Assembly: GCA_037974335.1 (NCBI GenBank) | Contig: CM075729.1 | Coordinates: 92,294,592-92,358,591 of the forward strand | Reading direction: 5' to 3' | Length of the DNA stretch: 64,000 nt | From: Prionace glauca | Taxonomy: Eukaryota; Chordata; Chondrichthyes; Carcharhiniformes; Carcharhinidae | Part shown: positions 20,830 through 33,734 of the stretch, piece by piece | Numbering within the stretch: the first letter of the stretch is position 1 | How the letters are laid out: each line of letters starts with the position of its first letter | The notes under the pieces: model-generated | Databases searched by the model: none | Told to the model about the DNA's origin: nothing | The model's input: only the letters and a program-made list of their open reading frames with translations | Translations under genes and position numbers: made by a program

Positions 20830-21765
20830 AAAATTTCACCAATATGTCTATGGGCAGCATTTCACCATCGTGTCAGACCATAAGCCATTGTTGGGGCTTT
20901 TCCAGGACATTAAGCCAGTGCCACCTATTTGCCTCTGCCAGGGTGCAGAGATGGGCATTGCTGCTGGCACTAAACAGCTAAACCTTCCAGCAAAGGCCAG
21001 GAACCCAGATCTCAAATACAGATGCATTGAGCTGCCTGCCGCTACCACAGACCACACCGTCACTGCCTGTTCCACAGGAGATAGTATTGGCTCTGTGTTA
21101 TTTGTACACACTGCCTGTCTCAGCAGCCCACATTCAGATGTGGACAGACAGGGAGCTGGTGTTAGCAAAGGGAAGAAAATGGTACTGACCGGGTGGCACT
21201 TTGACAAGGCAGAGGAAATGAAGCTGTATTTACATTGCAGGGACCAGGTACCCTGTGAAGATGGGGTGCTATTGTTGGGGGGGTGGTCTGTGTCATGGTA
21301 TCATCCCTTGTGAAATGGCCATTGTTCCTTAAGTTACATGATATCCAAACTGACCAGAGCAGAACTAAAGTGTTGGCCAGTAGTTATGTCTGGTGGCCTG
21401 GCATTGACAGAGACATTGAACAAATGGTTGGTCCGTGTGAGAGTTGTCCGACTCAGCAAGCGTTACCTCCACCAGTGAACATGCTCCCTTGGTCACGGCT
21501 TCATGTAGGATTTGGACAGATGTTCCTGGTGTTAGTCGATGCCCATTCCAAGTGGCTGGACGATCAGCTCATGAGACCCATCACAGCCTCCATTTACCAT
21601 TGATAAACTGAGGCAGATCTTTGTGATCCATGGTCTTCCTGAAGTGTTGCTATCAGATAACGGAGCAGCATTCACGCTGATGAATTTCAGACTTTGGTCA
21701 AGTCTAATGACATTTGTCATGTCAGGTCAGTCCCCGACCATCCTGCCTCGAATGGGTTGGGGGAG
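20830..21765 (+). mobile_element. Ty3/gypsy-like LTR element fossil, 5' side piece
   Basis: Decayed pol-like DNA with RNase H-like and integrase-like parts; a zinc-binding and catalytic-core-like region lies about 21340-21765. The element is broken, with several breaks. It is interrupted at 21765/21766 by the retrovirus that follows and resumes at 28994. Confidence 0.7.
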
Positions 21766-22590
21766 TGTGGTAATATAAACAGGACCGAGGTTTAAGGCTG
21801 ATAAAATTGGATATCCTAAATTAAGGATTGGGCATATTAAAATCAAACACAGTCAAACCTCGGGCAGGCCAATTGTACAAATACACAAACGTGTCTGGGT
21901 CTAACCCATCAATCACCCAGCAAAGGTTGTTGCACCCAACTGATACTTAGCAGGACATCATTGCACCCCATTGAAAAGCACCGGCCTATTGTTAGAAGCC
22001 CAGATCAGGACAGACTTTCTGTCACCGAGAGTTCCTGCAGTTACCTTATCTGATAACAGGTTACATATAAGCAACTCCATGGAGATGGACACCTGGGGGC
22101 AGACCCTGGTGTCCTGTCAGGCAGACATCAAGAAACCCCCTGGGGGTTGGAACCTCCTCCTGGGATCTCATTGGCCAGGCACCAGAGAAGTTTCTGGAAA
22201 GGCAAGCAGGCAGAGGGATAAAGGAACACATTTCAGACACACCAAGAGCGAAGGCTCGATGAAGGAAGTGACGTTCACCATCCAGAAGACTGACCAGGGA
22301 GGGAAGGAAGGGAAAAGCTGCCATCGAGGCTCACCTTTGTGATGACAGACCAGAGAGACTCAGAGAATCGAGCCTGCAGATTAACCAAACCATCTTTGCG
22401 GGTAGTTTAGTTGAATCTGGGATATCCTGTTGTTTTATGTGGGTAATTTAAGAGTTAATAGTGTTATTATGAATAAACTTGTTGAACCTTTACTTGTGTT
22501 TGTCCTTTGTCCATCTTGCAAATAAGGGCACCGGGGTAAAACCTTGGAGTTAGCAAACTGGTGGAAAGTACCTGAGAATTAACAGGTACA
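21766..22590 (+). repeat. 5' LTR of endogenous retrovirus
   Basis: About 825 bp, TG...CA ends, matched along its full length by 28172-28993. An AATAAA polyadenylation signal lies near 22471. Confidence 0.9.
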
Positions 22591-23167
22591 ACATTGGCAC
22601 CCCAGAGAGGGCTTTGATAAGAAATGATACGTTGCCCCGAAGTTGAACCTTCAACCCGGTATTCTCCAACACTCCGTCTGAGTCTGAATTAAGAGAGAAA
22701 TTGCCCCACGTGATGGCCAGTCTTAAGCGAGTGAAGGACTAATACAGATTCAACCAGTAAATTGGGCCAGAGATCTAGTGTCTGTAACACAAGGTGGACA
22801 AACTGTGTAGTTAAAACTAGAACAGTCTGGGGAATTTGGGTAAAATCTACGGGAGGGAATTTCGTGAAAACCGGACCCCTACCCCAAACCCTTACCTATA
22901 CTCAAGTGACAAATCCTAAAAGGAAATAATTATGGCCAGTCATGCCGAATGGGAGACGTTCCTCGTTTATATTTGAACCCAAAGTGGCCCAAATGGGTAC
23001 AGTGGGGTGATGCCCTGAAACCGGATCTGGGATCTGAGGGAGAGAATTGTGGGAATCATGCCCATAAGGAAATCGGTAAAAGGGCTCCCAAGCTTAGGAA
23101 GGTGATTGCAATTGCCAGTTGTCTAGAACAGCTCCTTGGTAGAGAAGCAGAGATTATCCAGGTTAAA

Positions 23168-23452
23168 CGGGACAGAGAGGCAACATAGCTTTAAATTAAG
23201 GGCTGGTAATTACAGGACGGATGTCAGAGGTAGGTTCTTTACTCAGAGGGTAGTAAGGGCGTGGAATGCCTTGCCTGCAGCAGTTGTGGACTCGCCAACT
23301 TTAAGGGCGTTCAAATGGTCAGTGGATAGGCATATGGATAACATTGGAATAATTTAGGTTAGAGGGTCATTAGATTGGTTCCACTGGTCGGCGCAACATT
23401 GAGGGCCGAAGGACCTGTACTGCACTGTAATGTTCGATGTTCTCTCTGTTCT
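23168..23452 (+). mobile_element. CR1 3' end inserted in the retrovirus
   Basis: Encodes the degenerate RGRFFTQRVVRAWNALPAAVV end and a tail rich in TGTAATGTTC. It belongs to the same CR1 subfamily as 58868-61064. Confidence 0.88.
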
Positions 23453-26400
23453 AGGTAACCCAATTCAAGCAGGACTTAATGAGTGCTACCGCATGCATAC
23501 AACAATTGGAAGTGGAGGTACACACACGAGAGGAAAGGGACCAAATCAATATGATTCACATGAGCCAATTCCAGGATCAATGTGATAAAACCTATCAAAG
23601 TGTGCTGTCAGTGAGAGAGAGAGGCTGCGCTCCAACAGATAGAGGAAGTTAAACGTAAATGCAGCAACCTGCCGACTGCAGTAAAAGTTTTGCACCAAGC
23701 AGGAAAAGCAAGTACAGCTCGCGCAACAGACCACTCCAAATATTTGCCTGAGTTTGCAGAATTAAAGTCACAACTAGCCATAAAAAGGCTAGTAATTTGT
23801 GCATACGCAACTGAAACAGGGGATAGTGACCCAGGGGTAGAGTGAGGGGGATTTAGAAGAGGATGCCTGCCATTATGCAACAGCTAGAATCACTGCTGAC
23901 TGGGGATCCCCCACCTCCCTTCCCCGTAATGGAACCAACGGCACCACCTCATCCAGCCCCCAACTCGGAAAACTCAGTCTCAGCTCCTCGTCCTATTCCC
24001 ATCCCAAGAAGCCGAGTCACTAATCCGGTTCCTGTGCCGATGAATCCGTTCACCACCCGACGACAGGATGGACAGAACCACAATGTGACTTATGTAACTC
24101 CATATATCATGACCCAGTTCCCTGATATAGCCAAAGTGATTGGAGTATTTGAACCCTCTGGAGATCCACATGCTCTCTTTGACCAGGTCACCCAATATCG
24201 TGTTTTAAACAGCCTAGACGAGGCAGAAGAGGTTAACCTTATTCTGTTATGTTTAAGTCCTGCCATCCGTTCCGCTGGACCCAAACCCCAGAACGTGACC
24301 AGGGGAACCCTATCAGAAATGAAGGCAGCCGTTCTGGCTGCCATCGGCTACAATAGGGATGACCCGGTACAAGGCTTCAACAGTTACCAACAAAAGAGAG
24401 GGGAACATCTGACAGCCTGTGCTGGCCAAACATGGAACTAATTTGTTGCGGTTTTCGGCCGATGAAACGAGTCCAATTAAATGCACACCACCGGTCCACA
24501 TGGATCCGGACCCTGATAGCACACGCCACTGAGGGGAGTCGGAAAGCCTGTGAGAATTTTGACCCTGATGATAATACACACACAGAAGCCTGGGCCATCC
24601 GCAAAATGCCTCGTGTGTGGGAACAGGAAGTCAGACAAACAGATACCCCCCAAAGCCCACAAAACATGGAATGATGAACTCGATCCACACAGACCCTGGT
24701 TTGGTGTAACGAAGGGGGAGGTGGAAACAGAGGACAGGGTAACTCACCCCCGTATACCCCCATCAATCATCGATTCAGAAGATTGCAGCCCCGCACAGAA
24801 CCCCGATATATTCCCAACCCCAGGTACAGGGAACAAGATAAAACCAATCCCAGATATGCATCCTCACAAGCACAGTGTTATAACTGTGGGCAACCCAACC
24901 ATTTTGCCTGGGACTGTAGGGCACCACCAAATTTCAGGGGACCAGCAAACCTCACATGGCCATACACCCCTGCTGATCGCCAACACAGGGAACCACAAGA
25001 CCGCACAGGACATAGGCCCAATCCCTGATACCGAGAATGATATAGAGCTGAGCCCAGAGGCCCATGCCCACAAGCAGAGTGTTATATCTTGAGGCAACCC
25101 AACCATTTTGCCCAGAACTGTAGGGCACCACCCAATGACCCCAGATGACCATCTCAGCGGTTCCCTGATGATGGACCCCGACCCATGCCCCTCAAAGGAC
25201 CAGCCCGACAAGCAGCTATAACCCCCACCCTGTATCCCCAGGACCAGCACACGCACCCTCGGTTCCCGCCCCCACATTACAGGGTTTCAGGAATAAAACC
25301 CTGCCCCAGGGGACCCCGACGAAAAGGATGGGGAACCTGAAAACCTTACCCGCTATGGCACCCTGGTACCGGGACTCACTGAACCGTTTGACCCGATGCT
25401 CACTACCAGAGGTGGTAATGCAGTGGGTACCTGGCAGCCAAAGCCCACCCATATAGGTTCCCTCCACTAAGAAAGAATCAGGACATCACAGTCCAAGTTG
25501 TAAATAGCTGTATCCATCCACTCTACACATCATCCAATCCAAAAGGGCTTATCATCTGCCCACTGCGTCATAATCCTCCCACACACCACAGTTTGGTTGT
25601 GGAATGAGGAATCTAATGTTATTCTGTGCCATAGTCCTCCAACAACAAGAACACCTGCCACATACCCAACATTTTATTTTCACACTCTGCAAACTCCTTA
25701 CCCCACTCAACCCCATTAAACAATGATTGCCGACCAACCCTTCGTATGATTCTATTGGGCTTTTATTATTCATTTACTTATTTCCTTATTTTTGTTTTTT
25801 TAAAAAGAGGGGTGTCATATGACATTCTTGTAATGAGATGAAAAAGAGAATCGGTATTAATAAGCATTAACAGGTGCTACCTTGATCTCCCCCAGAATGA
25901 ACTACATATCTGCTATCTGGGACTCCTCATCTCAGACCGAACTACAGACACCGCATCAACCAAAGACCAGAATATCAGCCTCCGATACCCCGGGTATATG
26001 TGGTTCACCCCACCAGATGCAGGCAAATGTGAGGATGGCTTCCTATTGGTACACGCCAGTAAGGATATCACCTGTGGGTGTAATCACCAAAGAGTGATGA
26101 ATAGGAAAGATAATGGGAGCTCTGATTACTGCTCCCTAAGGGTGACCCTCATCAGTGATTGGTGGGTGTACACTAACCATGGGTGCGTGGAGTTAGTCTG
26201 TCTCGCCCATGGCCCAGAAAAAGGGCTGGAATTAGGGAAGAAGTGCCCCGGTAAGGTTATTCAGAACGAGAATATATACTCCGAAATTAAGAATGGGTTA
26301 AGACCAACTGTTAGCACAACCATCCCCACTTGTTCCAAATCCACCCCAGGGCCCCAAAATGGGTTGATACTAAAACATACAGGGAAAATATTACACACAC

Positions 26401-28171
26401 TACAAATTGGTACCAGTAGTGGTAGATTTAGCCGGAACACAATTACTAGACTGGTGTCCTTTAGAAAATTGTCCCTCCACTTGACCCAGAAGCTGCTAAG
26501 CCGAAAGACTGGGACACACGTGGGGGGAGAGATGCCCAGGTCAAAGGGGCGCAAGAGGAGGGAAATCCTGAATGATCTGGTGACTGTGTACGGAGCAGGG
26601 TTATCCACCATTAATGCACTGGATCTGGCTGATTTGGGTAATAAACTCAGAGTCCTAACCCGACAAGTTAAACAGGCCTTGGACAGCTCAAATGAAAATG
26701 CTCGACAAGATGCTGAGGGAGACTTAGCTGAGAACAGGGCTAGTATCCTTATGGTTACTGTACTAGAAGAACATGCCCAAACTATTAATCAGATAGCCCG
26801 AGAGAGGGTGGAAGATGATGCCAGGCAACAGAACCGAGCTCTATGTAGCATCTATGAGCAATGGATAGTCGAGCAGTTAAGAGCGAATCTCGACCATGTT
26901 AGCAGGAGAGAAGTTCCGTCCTGGATCAATGATGAACAGATTGAACACCTGTACCGGGGAAAAAGACACCCCAATGTCACTAACTGCCAATTACGGCAAC
27001 TGACCAAGGTCTGGTCTAACGATAGTTGTAGAGAAACCCTGGGGACTGCACTAGGAATGGTGTTGGGAAAAATTTTAAAAGATAAGGTTGGGTTGAGACT
27101 TTTTGAAGCTGAAAATATAGGGATGATTAAAGGAGGGATGTGGATGGGATACCAGGGGACTCTATCGTATGTGGTTGAGAAAGGAGAGAAGCTCATAGGC
27201 ACCAGTCTGGAGAAATGTGAACACACAGATAAAATGGTTGTGTGTCCATATCCAGTGTATGAAAATGAACATGCCCTGTGTGGATTCAGAACAACCACTC
27301 ACCTAAATTGTACACTGGAAATTTGAAATTTGGAAAGGGATGTCACCCGGGTGGCTTACAGCAGGAGAGAAAATATTTTATTACAACCTCGCTGGAAAAT
27401 TACCAGAATGGGGCAGCCATTTGTAACATCCACAACACTACCTTTTGCATTAAACCACAGATTCCTGCTAGGATAGGGTTAATTGAGATGGTAGACATAC
27501 ACAGAAGAGAGAACACTAATAAATGCTAGCGAGAAATTGAGACAAAGCTTGGGAGACTATTTTGAAAAATTTGATACTGGGATAAGAATTCTTCCCGAGA
27601 AACTTCAACAAATTTGGACACAATTGATCACAGCCCACAAGACCTTTGTCAAAATGGTGCAACAAACAGGGGAAATAGGAAAGAACATTAGAGTCATTAC
27701 ATGGTGGGAGGACCTCTGGGATTGGGGTTCAAATGTCCAAATCTACTCATGGGTCCACATTCCGTCACACCTGGCCGTAACAGGAATCCTAGATATGGCA
27801 GTGTACGTAACCATCCTCACATCTAAATTCACCTGATGGAAGAAGGAATTTCTGTAAAACTTGGACACGGCAAGGGCCATCCAACATCGGGACAGGCTCG
27901 ACAATCAAGAGCCTGGATACCCTCCCATCTATATTTAATATGTATTGTCACTTGTCATTTTGTACTGTTTATTGCTTTGTGTTGTATATACTCAATCGAT
28001 GTATTGTTTCTTATTTTTTTTAAATTATTTTACTTCATTTAAATTTGTTGGTACGATTGTGGGTTAGGGATGATTCTATCAACCCCAGATTCAGGGTAGT
28101 TGCTTTTTGAGATGGTTTGGTGAGAATTGTGTGATCGGCTCATTGACGTTCACTGGATCAACAGGAGGGGG

Positions 28172-28993
28172 TGTGGAAATATAAACAGGACCGAGGTTTA
28201 AGGCTGATAAAATTGGATATCCTAAATTAAAGAATTGGGCATATTAAAATCAAACACAGTCAAACCTCGGGCAGGCCAATTGTATCAATACACAAACGTG
28301 TCTGGGCCTAACCCATCAATCACCCAGCAAAGGTTGTTGCACCCAACTGATACTTAGCAGGAGATCATTGCACCCCATTGAAAAGCACCGGCCTATTGTT
28401 AGAAGCCCAGATCAGGACAGACTTTCTGTCACCGAGAGTTCCTGCAGTTACCTTATCTGATAACAGGTTACATATAAGCAACTCCATGGAGATGGACACC
28501 TGGGGGCAGACCCTGGTGTCCTGTCAGGCAGACATCAAGAAACCCCCTGGGGGTTGGAACCCCCTCCTGGGACCTCATTGGCCAGAAGCCAGAGAAGTTT
28601 CTGGAAAGGCAAGCAGGTAGAGGGATAAAGGAACACATTTCAGGCACCAGCAAGTGAAGACTTGATGAAGGAAGTGACCTTCACCATGCAGAAGACTGAC
28701 CAGGGAAGGAAGGAAGAAGCTGCCATCAAGATTCATCTTCGTGACAACAGACCAGAGGGACTCAGAGAATCGAGCCTGCGATTTTAACCAAACCATCTTT
28801 ATGGGTATTATACTTGAATCTGGGATGTCCTCTTGTTTTATGTGGGTAATTTAAGAGTTAACAGTGTTATTATGAATAAACATGTTGAACCTTTACTTGT
28901 GTTTGTCCTTTGTCTATCTTGAAAATAAGGGCACCGGGGTAAAACCTTAGAGTTAGCAAACTGGTGGAAAGTATCTGAGAATTAACAGGTACA
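28172..28993 (+). repeat. 3' LTR of endogenous retrovirus
   Basis: Full-length match to 21766-22590. It is followed at once by Ty3/gypsy-like DNA. Confidence 0.9.
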
Positions 28994-29511
28994 TCAGCAG
29001 TGAGCCATGCCGATGTTCAAGGCTCCATGTGAAGCAGGTTCATGGACTGCTGCCATTGCGATTGGCCAGTTATTTGCTGTCCTATAACACTACACCGCAC
29101 ACCATCACTGGGGTCATGTCGGGGTCACGCCTGCAGAGTTGTTAATGGGTCGGTGCCTGTGTACCTGTTTAGATTTAATGTTCCCAAATTTGTCGGGGAG
29201 GGTGGAGGCTTAGCAAGTCTCTCAGAAAGGGTATCGTGACTCTCAGAAAGGGGACAGATTGTTTAATGATGGCAACTTTATATTAAGAGGGAATTTGGGT
29301 GGTGGATCTGCCTGGGTGCCAGGGAGAGTTGTAGAAAAGATGGGGAGACACAGGGCCATTGAGTTAAAGAGCATGTTGGCTACCTACACACGAGAATAGA
29401 GCAAGTTCCAGGAGATGAGCAATTGGACCCCGCATCCAGTTTGTGTGTACCAGCTCAGAACATGATTGTCCATGGTGAGGCCAAGGCAGCGTCTGGCTTT
29501 GGTGGGTAAAC
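28994..29511 (+). mobile_element. Ty3/gypsy-like fossil, 3' side piece
   Basis: Integrase-like DNA that follows on from the kind of sequence ending at 21765, then a decayed downstream part. The element is broken. Confidence 0.6.
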
Positions 29512-29612
29512 ACAGTTTAAAGTCTGACAACACCAGGTTTTAGTCCAACCGATTTATTTGATAATATTCTCACAAGCAAGCAAACTTTCGAGGTTACCCT
29601 CTTCGTCAGGTG
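29512..29612 (-). mobile_element. Elasmobranch repeat piece (GTCTGACAACACCAGG type)
   Basis: Begins AGTCTGACAACACCAGG and ends in a CTTCGTCAGG phrase. Related pieces are at 32170-32540, 50215-50390 and 55018-55330. Family name not known to me. Confidence 0.65.
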
Positions 29613-29865
29613 GGTAAGGCAGAGGAAAGGGCCGTCCAGGGCCTAGATCCAGAGGTGGTTAGTACATCCACCCCATCAGTGGATCCTGTATCGATGGCTG
29701 CTGAAGTGCCCCTGATAGAGTTGCAGTGTTCCACAAGGTTCCAGAAATCTCTGGACCAGCTGACATTATGAACTGTCTTTCCCTGGTGTCCCTTCTGTAA
29801 TATTGTTGTTTCTCTGCCTGTGTGTTAACTGTTGTAGTTTTTGTTTTATCACAGGGAGTCCAAGA

Positions 29866-30145
29866 TGTGATGGGGGAAGGAGTGTGTGAGCCTGGTCCCT
29901 TTAAGGGGCAGTCCTTCACAGGCCACATGACCAGGCCAGAGCCAATGGAGTGTGAGGATGTGAACCTGGGCCAATCGGGAGTGAGGGCGATCATTCCTGG
30001 GACTGGAGGCTTCAGTTGGGGTCAGGATGTTGTTGGGAGTTGACCTGTGTGGTTGTGTTGTTAAACCCTTCATTGTAAATAGTTCTTCTCATCAATAAAG
30101 CCTTTACTTTGTTATTTCCAAATCCAGTCTCCTCCAGTTATTACA
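29866..30145 (+). repeat. Possible LTR of the Ty3/gypsy-like fossil
   Basis: A 280-bp stretch starting TGTGATGGG and ending TTACA, with an AATAAA signal near 30095, placed where the 3' LTR of the surrounding element would be. I did not find a second copy upstream, so the call is tentative. 29613-29865 shows no gene. Confidence 0.4.
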
Positions 30146-30274
30146 ATCAGCATCTGTACCACTTTGGACAGCAACAGTCTCTGATAACATCAAATACACA
30201 GACTAACTATTCAACTGGAACAGTTTCACCAGCTGCTGTCACCCTCCCTACTTCCCTCCATTTATTCTGCATTC

Positions 30275-30610
30275 TCACATCTCCCCTCCATTTCTCACTG
30301 AATCCTCCAGTTTCCTAGTCTTTCCTGTGACCAGGTTCACCTGCCCCCTTCCCCTTGGGATTGTTCGATTGTTTTGTTCCACAAACTTTCTGGTTGTGGT
30401 CAGGGTTCTCTCCACCGCAACCCGAGACATTGGGTCTGGGGTAGTGTCGATGTTTAACATTGTGTCCCACCTTGGACTGAATACATAACCAGTGAGGGTC
30501 TGACCCACACGATGAGAGTTTGTCACCGTAAAGGAGTCAGGGATCTGTGAGCAGAAGATGTGATTAATGTCAGTCTGTAATCCTGCAGATAGGAATCTCA
30601 TCCTGTCCAT
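30275..30610 (-). other. Unrecognised open frame, possible exon
   Basis: A 111-codon minus-strand frame with balanced composition (SFTVTNSHRVGQTLTGYVF...). It contains a plausible acceptor (TTCTGCTCACAG near 30550) and a CAG|GTGAAC donor-like site about 207 bases further on, keeping the frame. I do not recognise the protein. It may be chance or a repeat fragment. Confidence 0.2.
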
Positions 30611-30826
30611 GGAAACCTTTCACTGAAAGGTTAAATCTCTGTTAACTGATCCTTGTACTGACTAAACTATCAATTCTCTGTCACTGAATTTGTATTGGGC
30701 TGTTTTTAGTCTTTCAATCTTTTGTCATTTCTGTTGTGCAGCATTCGCCTCTTGGTCAGATTGTTGCTGTAAATGAGAATTGGTTCTCAATTGACTCACC
30801 AGGTTAAATAAAGATTCAATAAAATA

Positions 30827-31212
30827 AATTGATGAATGGGATGGATAGGATAGAGGTGGAGAGACTGTTCCCGCTCAAAAAAGACAGTAGGACTAGGGGG
30901 CACAGCCTCAAGATAAAGGGGGGGCAGTTTAGAACAGAGTTGAGGAGGAACTTCTTCACTCAAAGGGTGGTGAATCTCTGGAATTCTCTGCCCGTTGAAG
31001 TGGTGGAGGCTGCCTCGCTAAATATTTTTAAGAAACGGGTTGATGGGTTTTTGATAAGAGAAGGGATTAAGGGTTATGGGGAGAGGGCGGGAAGGTGGAG
31101 CTGAGTCACGACAGATCAGCCATGATCTTATTGAATGGCGGGGCAGGCTCGAAGGGCCAGATGGCCTACTCCTGCTCCTATTTCTTATGTTCTTATGTTC
31201 TTATGTTCTTAA
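30827..31212 (+). mobile_element. CR1 3' fragment
   Basis: Starts at MMNGMDRIEVERLFPLKKDS and runs through FFTQRVVNLWNSLPVEVVE to a TTCTTATG tail. It is the youngest-looking subfamily. It is preceded by an old conserved-looking repeat tail (CCAGGTTAAATAAAG, about 30800). Confidence 0.92.
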
Positions 31213-31430
31213 ATGTCTCAAATAAAAGCAAAATACTGCACATGCTGAAATCTGACACAAATCCCGGGTGTTCCAGTTCCAGCTGAACCATTACCTTATC
31301 CCTCACCCTGGCATCTCCTGGGTAGTCGCTCCCCTTCAAGACTCGAAACGTTGACTCTGCTCTCTCTCTCCACAGATGCTGTCAGACCTGCTGAGATTTT
31401 CCAGCATTCCCTGTGTTAGTGTGTGAAATA
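31213..31430. repeat. Elasmobranch interspersed repeat
   Basis: Contains AGCAAAATACTGCACATGCTG and, further on, CTGTCAGACCTGCTGAGATT. These phrases are common in shark and other fish DNA, and I know no settled family name. 31262-31345 recurs as a direct repeat at 32728-32810. Confidence 0.5.
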
Positions 31431-31435
31431 AATGA

Positions 31436-31765
31436 CTCGGGTGGACAATGGTACAGTAGTTAGCAATGATGCCTCACAGCGCCAGGAAACTCCATTCAAT
31501 TCCAGTTTCCCGTGACTGTCTGTGTGGAGTTTGCACGTTCTCCCAGTGTCTGCATGGGTTCCCCCGGGTACTCCAGTTTCCTCCCTCAATCCAAAGATGT
31601 GCATGTTAGGTTGATTGGCAAAGCTAAATTGACCATTTGTGTCCCAACATATGTAGGTTAGAGGGATTAGCAGGTTTAATAAATGGATTTATGGGGATAG
31701 GGGGTGGATGGGATTGTTGTCAATGGGCTGATCGGTCTCCTTCTGCACTGTAGGGGTTCTGTGAG
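31436..31765 (+). mobile_element. tRNA-derived SINE
   Basis: Box A-like GTAGTTAGCAATGATGCCTC near 31456 heads the element, followed by the core TTTGCACGTTCTCCCAGTGT and a CTGCACTGTAGGGGTTCTG end. It is HE1-like in style (elasmobranch SINE), though the family is not confirmed. Confidence 0.7.
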
Positions 31766-32169
31766 AGAGAAAGTAATCTTGTGTGAGAATGCAGCAGTGT
31801 GTAAGGGAGGTTTGGACTGTCATGAAAGCCTCTTAAAGAAGTTTAAGGGAAACACAATGGCAGAATTGTTACTGATGGGTTTCAGGATATTCCAGGGGCA
31901 GATGATGTAATTCTGTGATTCAGTATCACATTCTCATATTCTCATTAACAGGGTTCTATTCCAGCCCTGGACCAGATATTTCCGGGATCCTCCCTGCTCT
32001 CGTTTCCACTGCCAGGAATTTGAATTTCTATTCCTCTGCCCCTGATATGTTGTATGTCTGTCATTGATCATTAAAGATGCAGACAATATGAGTGGAGATC
32101 ATATTAGCATGGGTTAAAGATGGGTTATTGTCTCCAGACGGGACAGTAAGTGACATTTTACAAGCCCAG
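31766..32169. other. No gene recognised
   Basis: AT-balanced unique DNA. A short phrase resembling a CR1/SINE tail was the only repeat-like thing noticed. Confidence 0.5.
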
Positions 32170-32540
32170 GCAAGTCATGGGGGTTACAGATAGTGCGATA
32201 TGAACCCCAGATCCCGGTTGAGGCCGTCCTCATGTGTGCGGAACATGGCTATCAGTCTCTGCTCAGCGGCTCTGCGTTGTCGTGTGTCGTGAAGGCCGCA
32301 TCTTTAAGACTTGAATAGCTGGTGAGCTGCAAAGACTTGCATTCTAATCAGTATTCTATAAACTGTGAGTGACTTTATATGCCTTTCTCTGATCAGAACC
32401 TTCCACACACCTGACAAAGGAACAGCGTTTCCAAAAGCTTGTGGGATTACTATCAAATAAACTGGTTGGACTTAAACCTGGTGTTGTGAGACTTCTTACT
32501 GTGTTTACCCCAGTCCAACGCTGGCATCTCTACTTCTTCA
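32170..32540 (+). mobile_element. Elasmobranch repeat ending in GGTGTTGTGAGACTTC
   Basis: The longest copy in the window of the family at 29512, 50215 and 55018. The characteristic end is CTGGTGTTGTGAGACTTCTT then CCCAGTCCAACGCTGGCATC. No coding capacity. Confidence 0.6.
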
Positions 32541-33734
32541 CAGGAGCCAGAGGGTCATTGCAGAGAGTTATTTTTCAAACTAGAGGCCAAGGGGGCACAA
32601 GTGTGGTCACTATTCTGTTGTCCCATTAGCCAATCAGGTGAGGACAAGACTGGTTAAATTGTCACTCACCTTCAGGCTCCCATTGGAGCATCCTGATCCT
32701 TGCCATCATTGGAGGGTAAATCTCGAGTGTTCCGGTGCTCCTTTAACCATGACCTTATCCCTCACTCTGGCATGTCCTGGGGGAGTCGCTCCCCCTCAGT
32801 TCTTTCTCGTTCCTCCTGCTGCTGTGTGAGCTCGGACCTCAATTCCTGAAGCTGTTTACACAACTCTACAATGTAGCTTCTTCTCTTCTCTTTCAATGGC
32901 CCAGTATCTTCACTCCCAGCTCTGCCTGTCATCATGGTGTTAATCCTGTGTTCCTACTTTGTGTAGCTGATTAATACACTCACTAATACACCCACCCATC
33001 CTTTGTCCAGCTCTCCCTTTACCTGAACCCAAGTTGTAGTCAATTGTTGGGAAATGTGACTTTTCCAGACCCTCCGATTGTCTCAAACACAGATTCCTTC
33101 TCATTTTACTTTCAGTTTTTTATTCCTTCTGGCCACGATCATCTGAAGATTCTCTTAAAGTCAGTTTCTCTATTGCCTCGATCCTTTAAAAACTGTTTTC
33201 TTACACTTTAGGCCCTTTTAACCATTTCATGTCAAAGAAGGTTGGTGGGGTGGGGAAGTCTCTCACTCTGGATCTTTGTTTATCTCCCCCTGTCTGGTTC
33301 CAACGTCACAGCTAATGGCCAGATTATTAAATTCAGGTCTCTTCAATAGTTTGTACGTTGTGTCCTTTTCCCAAAATTCTCTCTGACCCTGAATTATTTG
33401 CTCAAACCTTTTACATAGACAATAGTTAGTAACTTATCTGGTTCAGTTTGCCTGGAGGGACTTTACAGTCCAATAAAGTGTTTTCATGTAAGGAGCAGTG
33501 AGAGTTCCTTTCAGAGTCTCACTGAGGTTCAGAACCGGACTCTGGACGTAACAGGAATGAACGACTGGGACAAGTATTGTGTTAAAACAACCATTTTATT
33601 GAATAATGATAATATGACAATGATAATTGATAAAATATATAAGAAAGATAATGTGTATGGAAAGGAAGAAAGATAACTTTATTGAAAGAAGAAAGCACTT
33701 TGTATATATCTGAAGAATAGAAGACAGTCGGAGG
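32541..33734. other. No gene recognised
   Basis: Mostly unique DNA with an AT-rich end (33590-33700). 32728-32810 repeats 31262-31345 directly. I see no exon or RNA gene. Confidence 0.5.

Larger units (their letters stand above)
21766..28993 (+). mobile_element. Broken endogenous retrovirus-like element with two LTRs
   Basis: Two direct LTRs of about 825 and 822 bp bound a 5.6-kb interior. Each begins TGTGG and ends TACA. A primer-binding-site-like stretch follows the first LTR (about 22594) and a purine tract precedes the second (28161-28171). Parts recognised are a gag-like region with a CCHC zinc knuckle (about 23860-25000) and an env-like region (about 26000-27830). I recognise no pol-like part. 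The element is broken, with several breaks. A CR1 3' end is inserted at about 23168-23452. The LTRs differ by about 5-6% by eye, suggesting an old insertion. It lies inside a Ty3/gypsy-like fossil. Confidence 0.85.

Noticed and set aside
22949-23188. 79-codon frame as a host gene
   Set aside because: It lies inside the retroviral element and runs into a CR1 insertion, so it is a fossil part.
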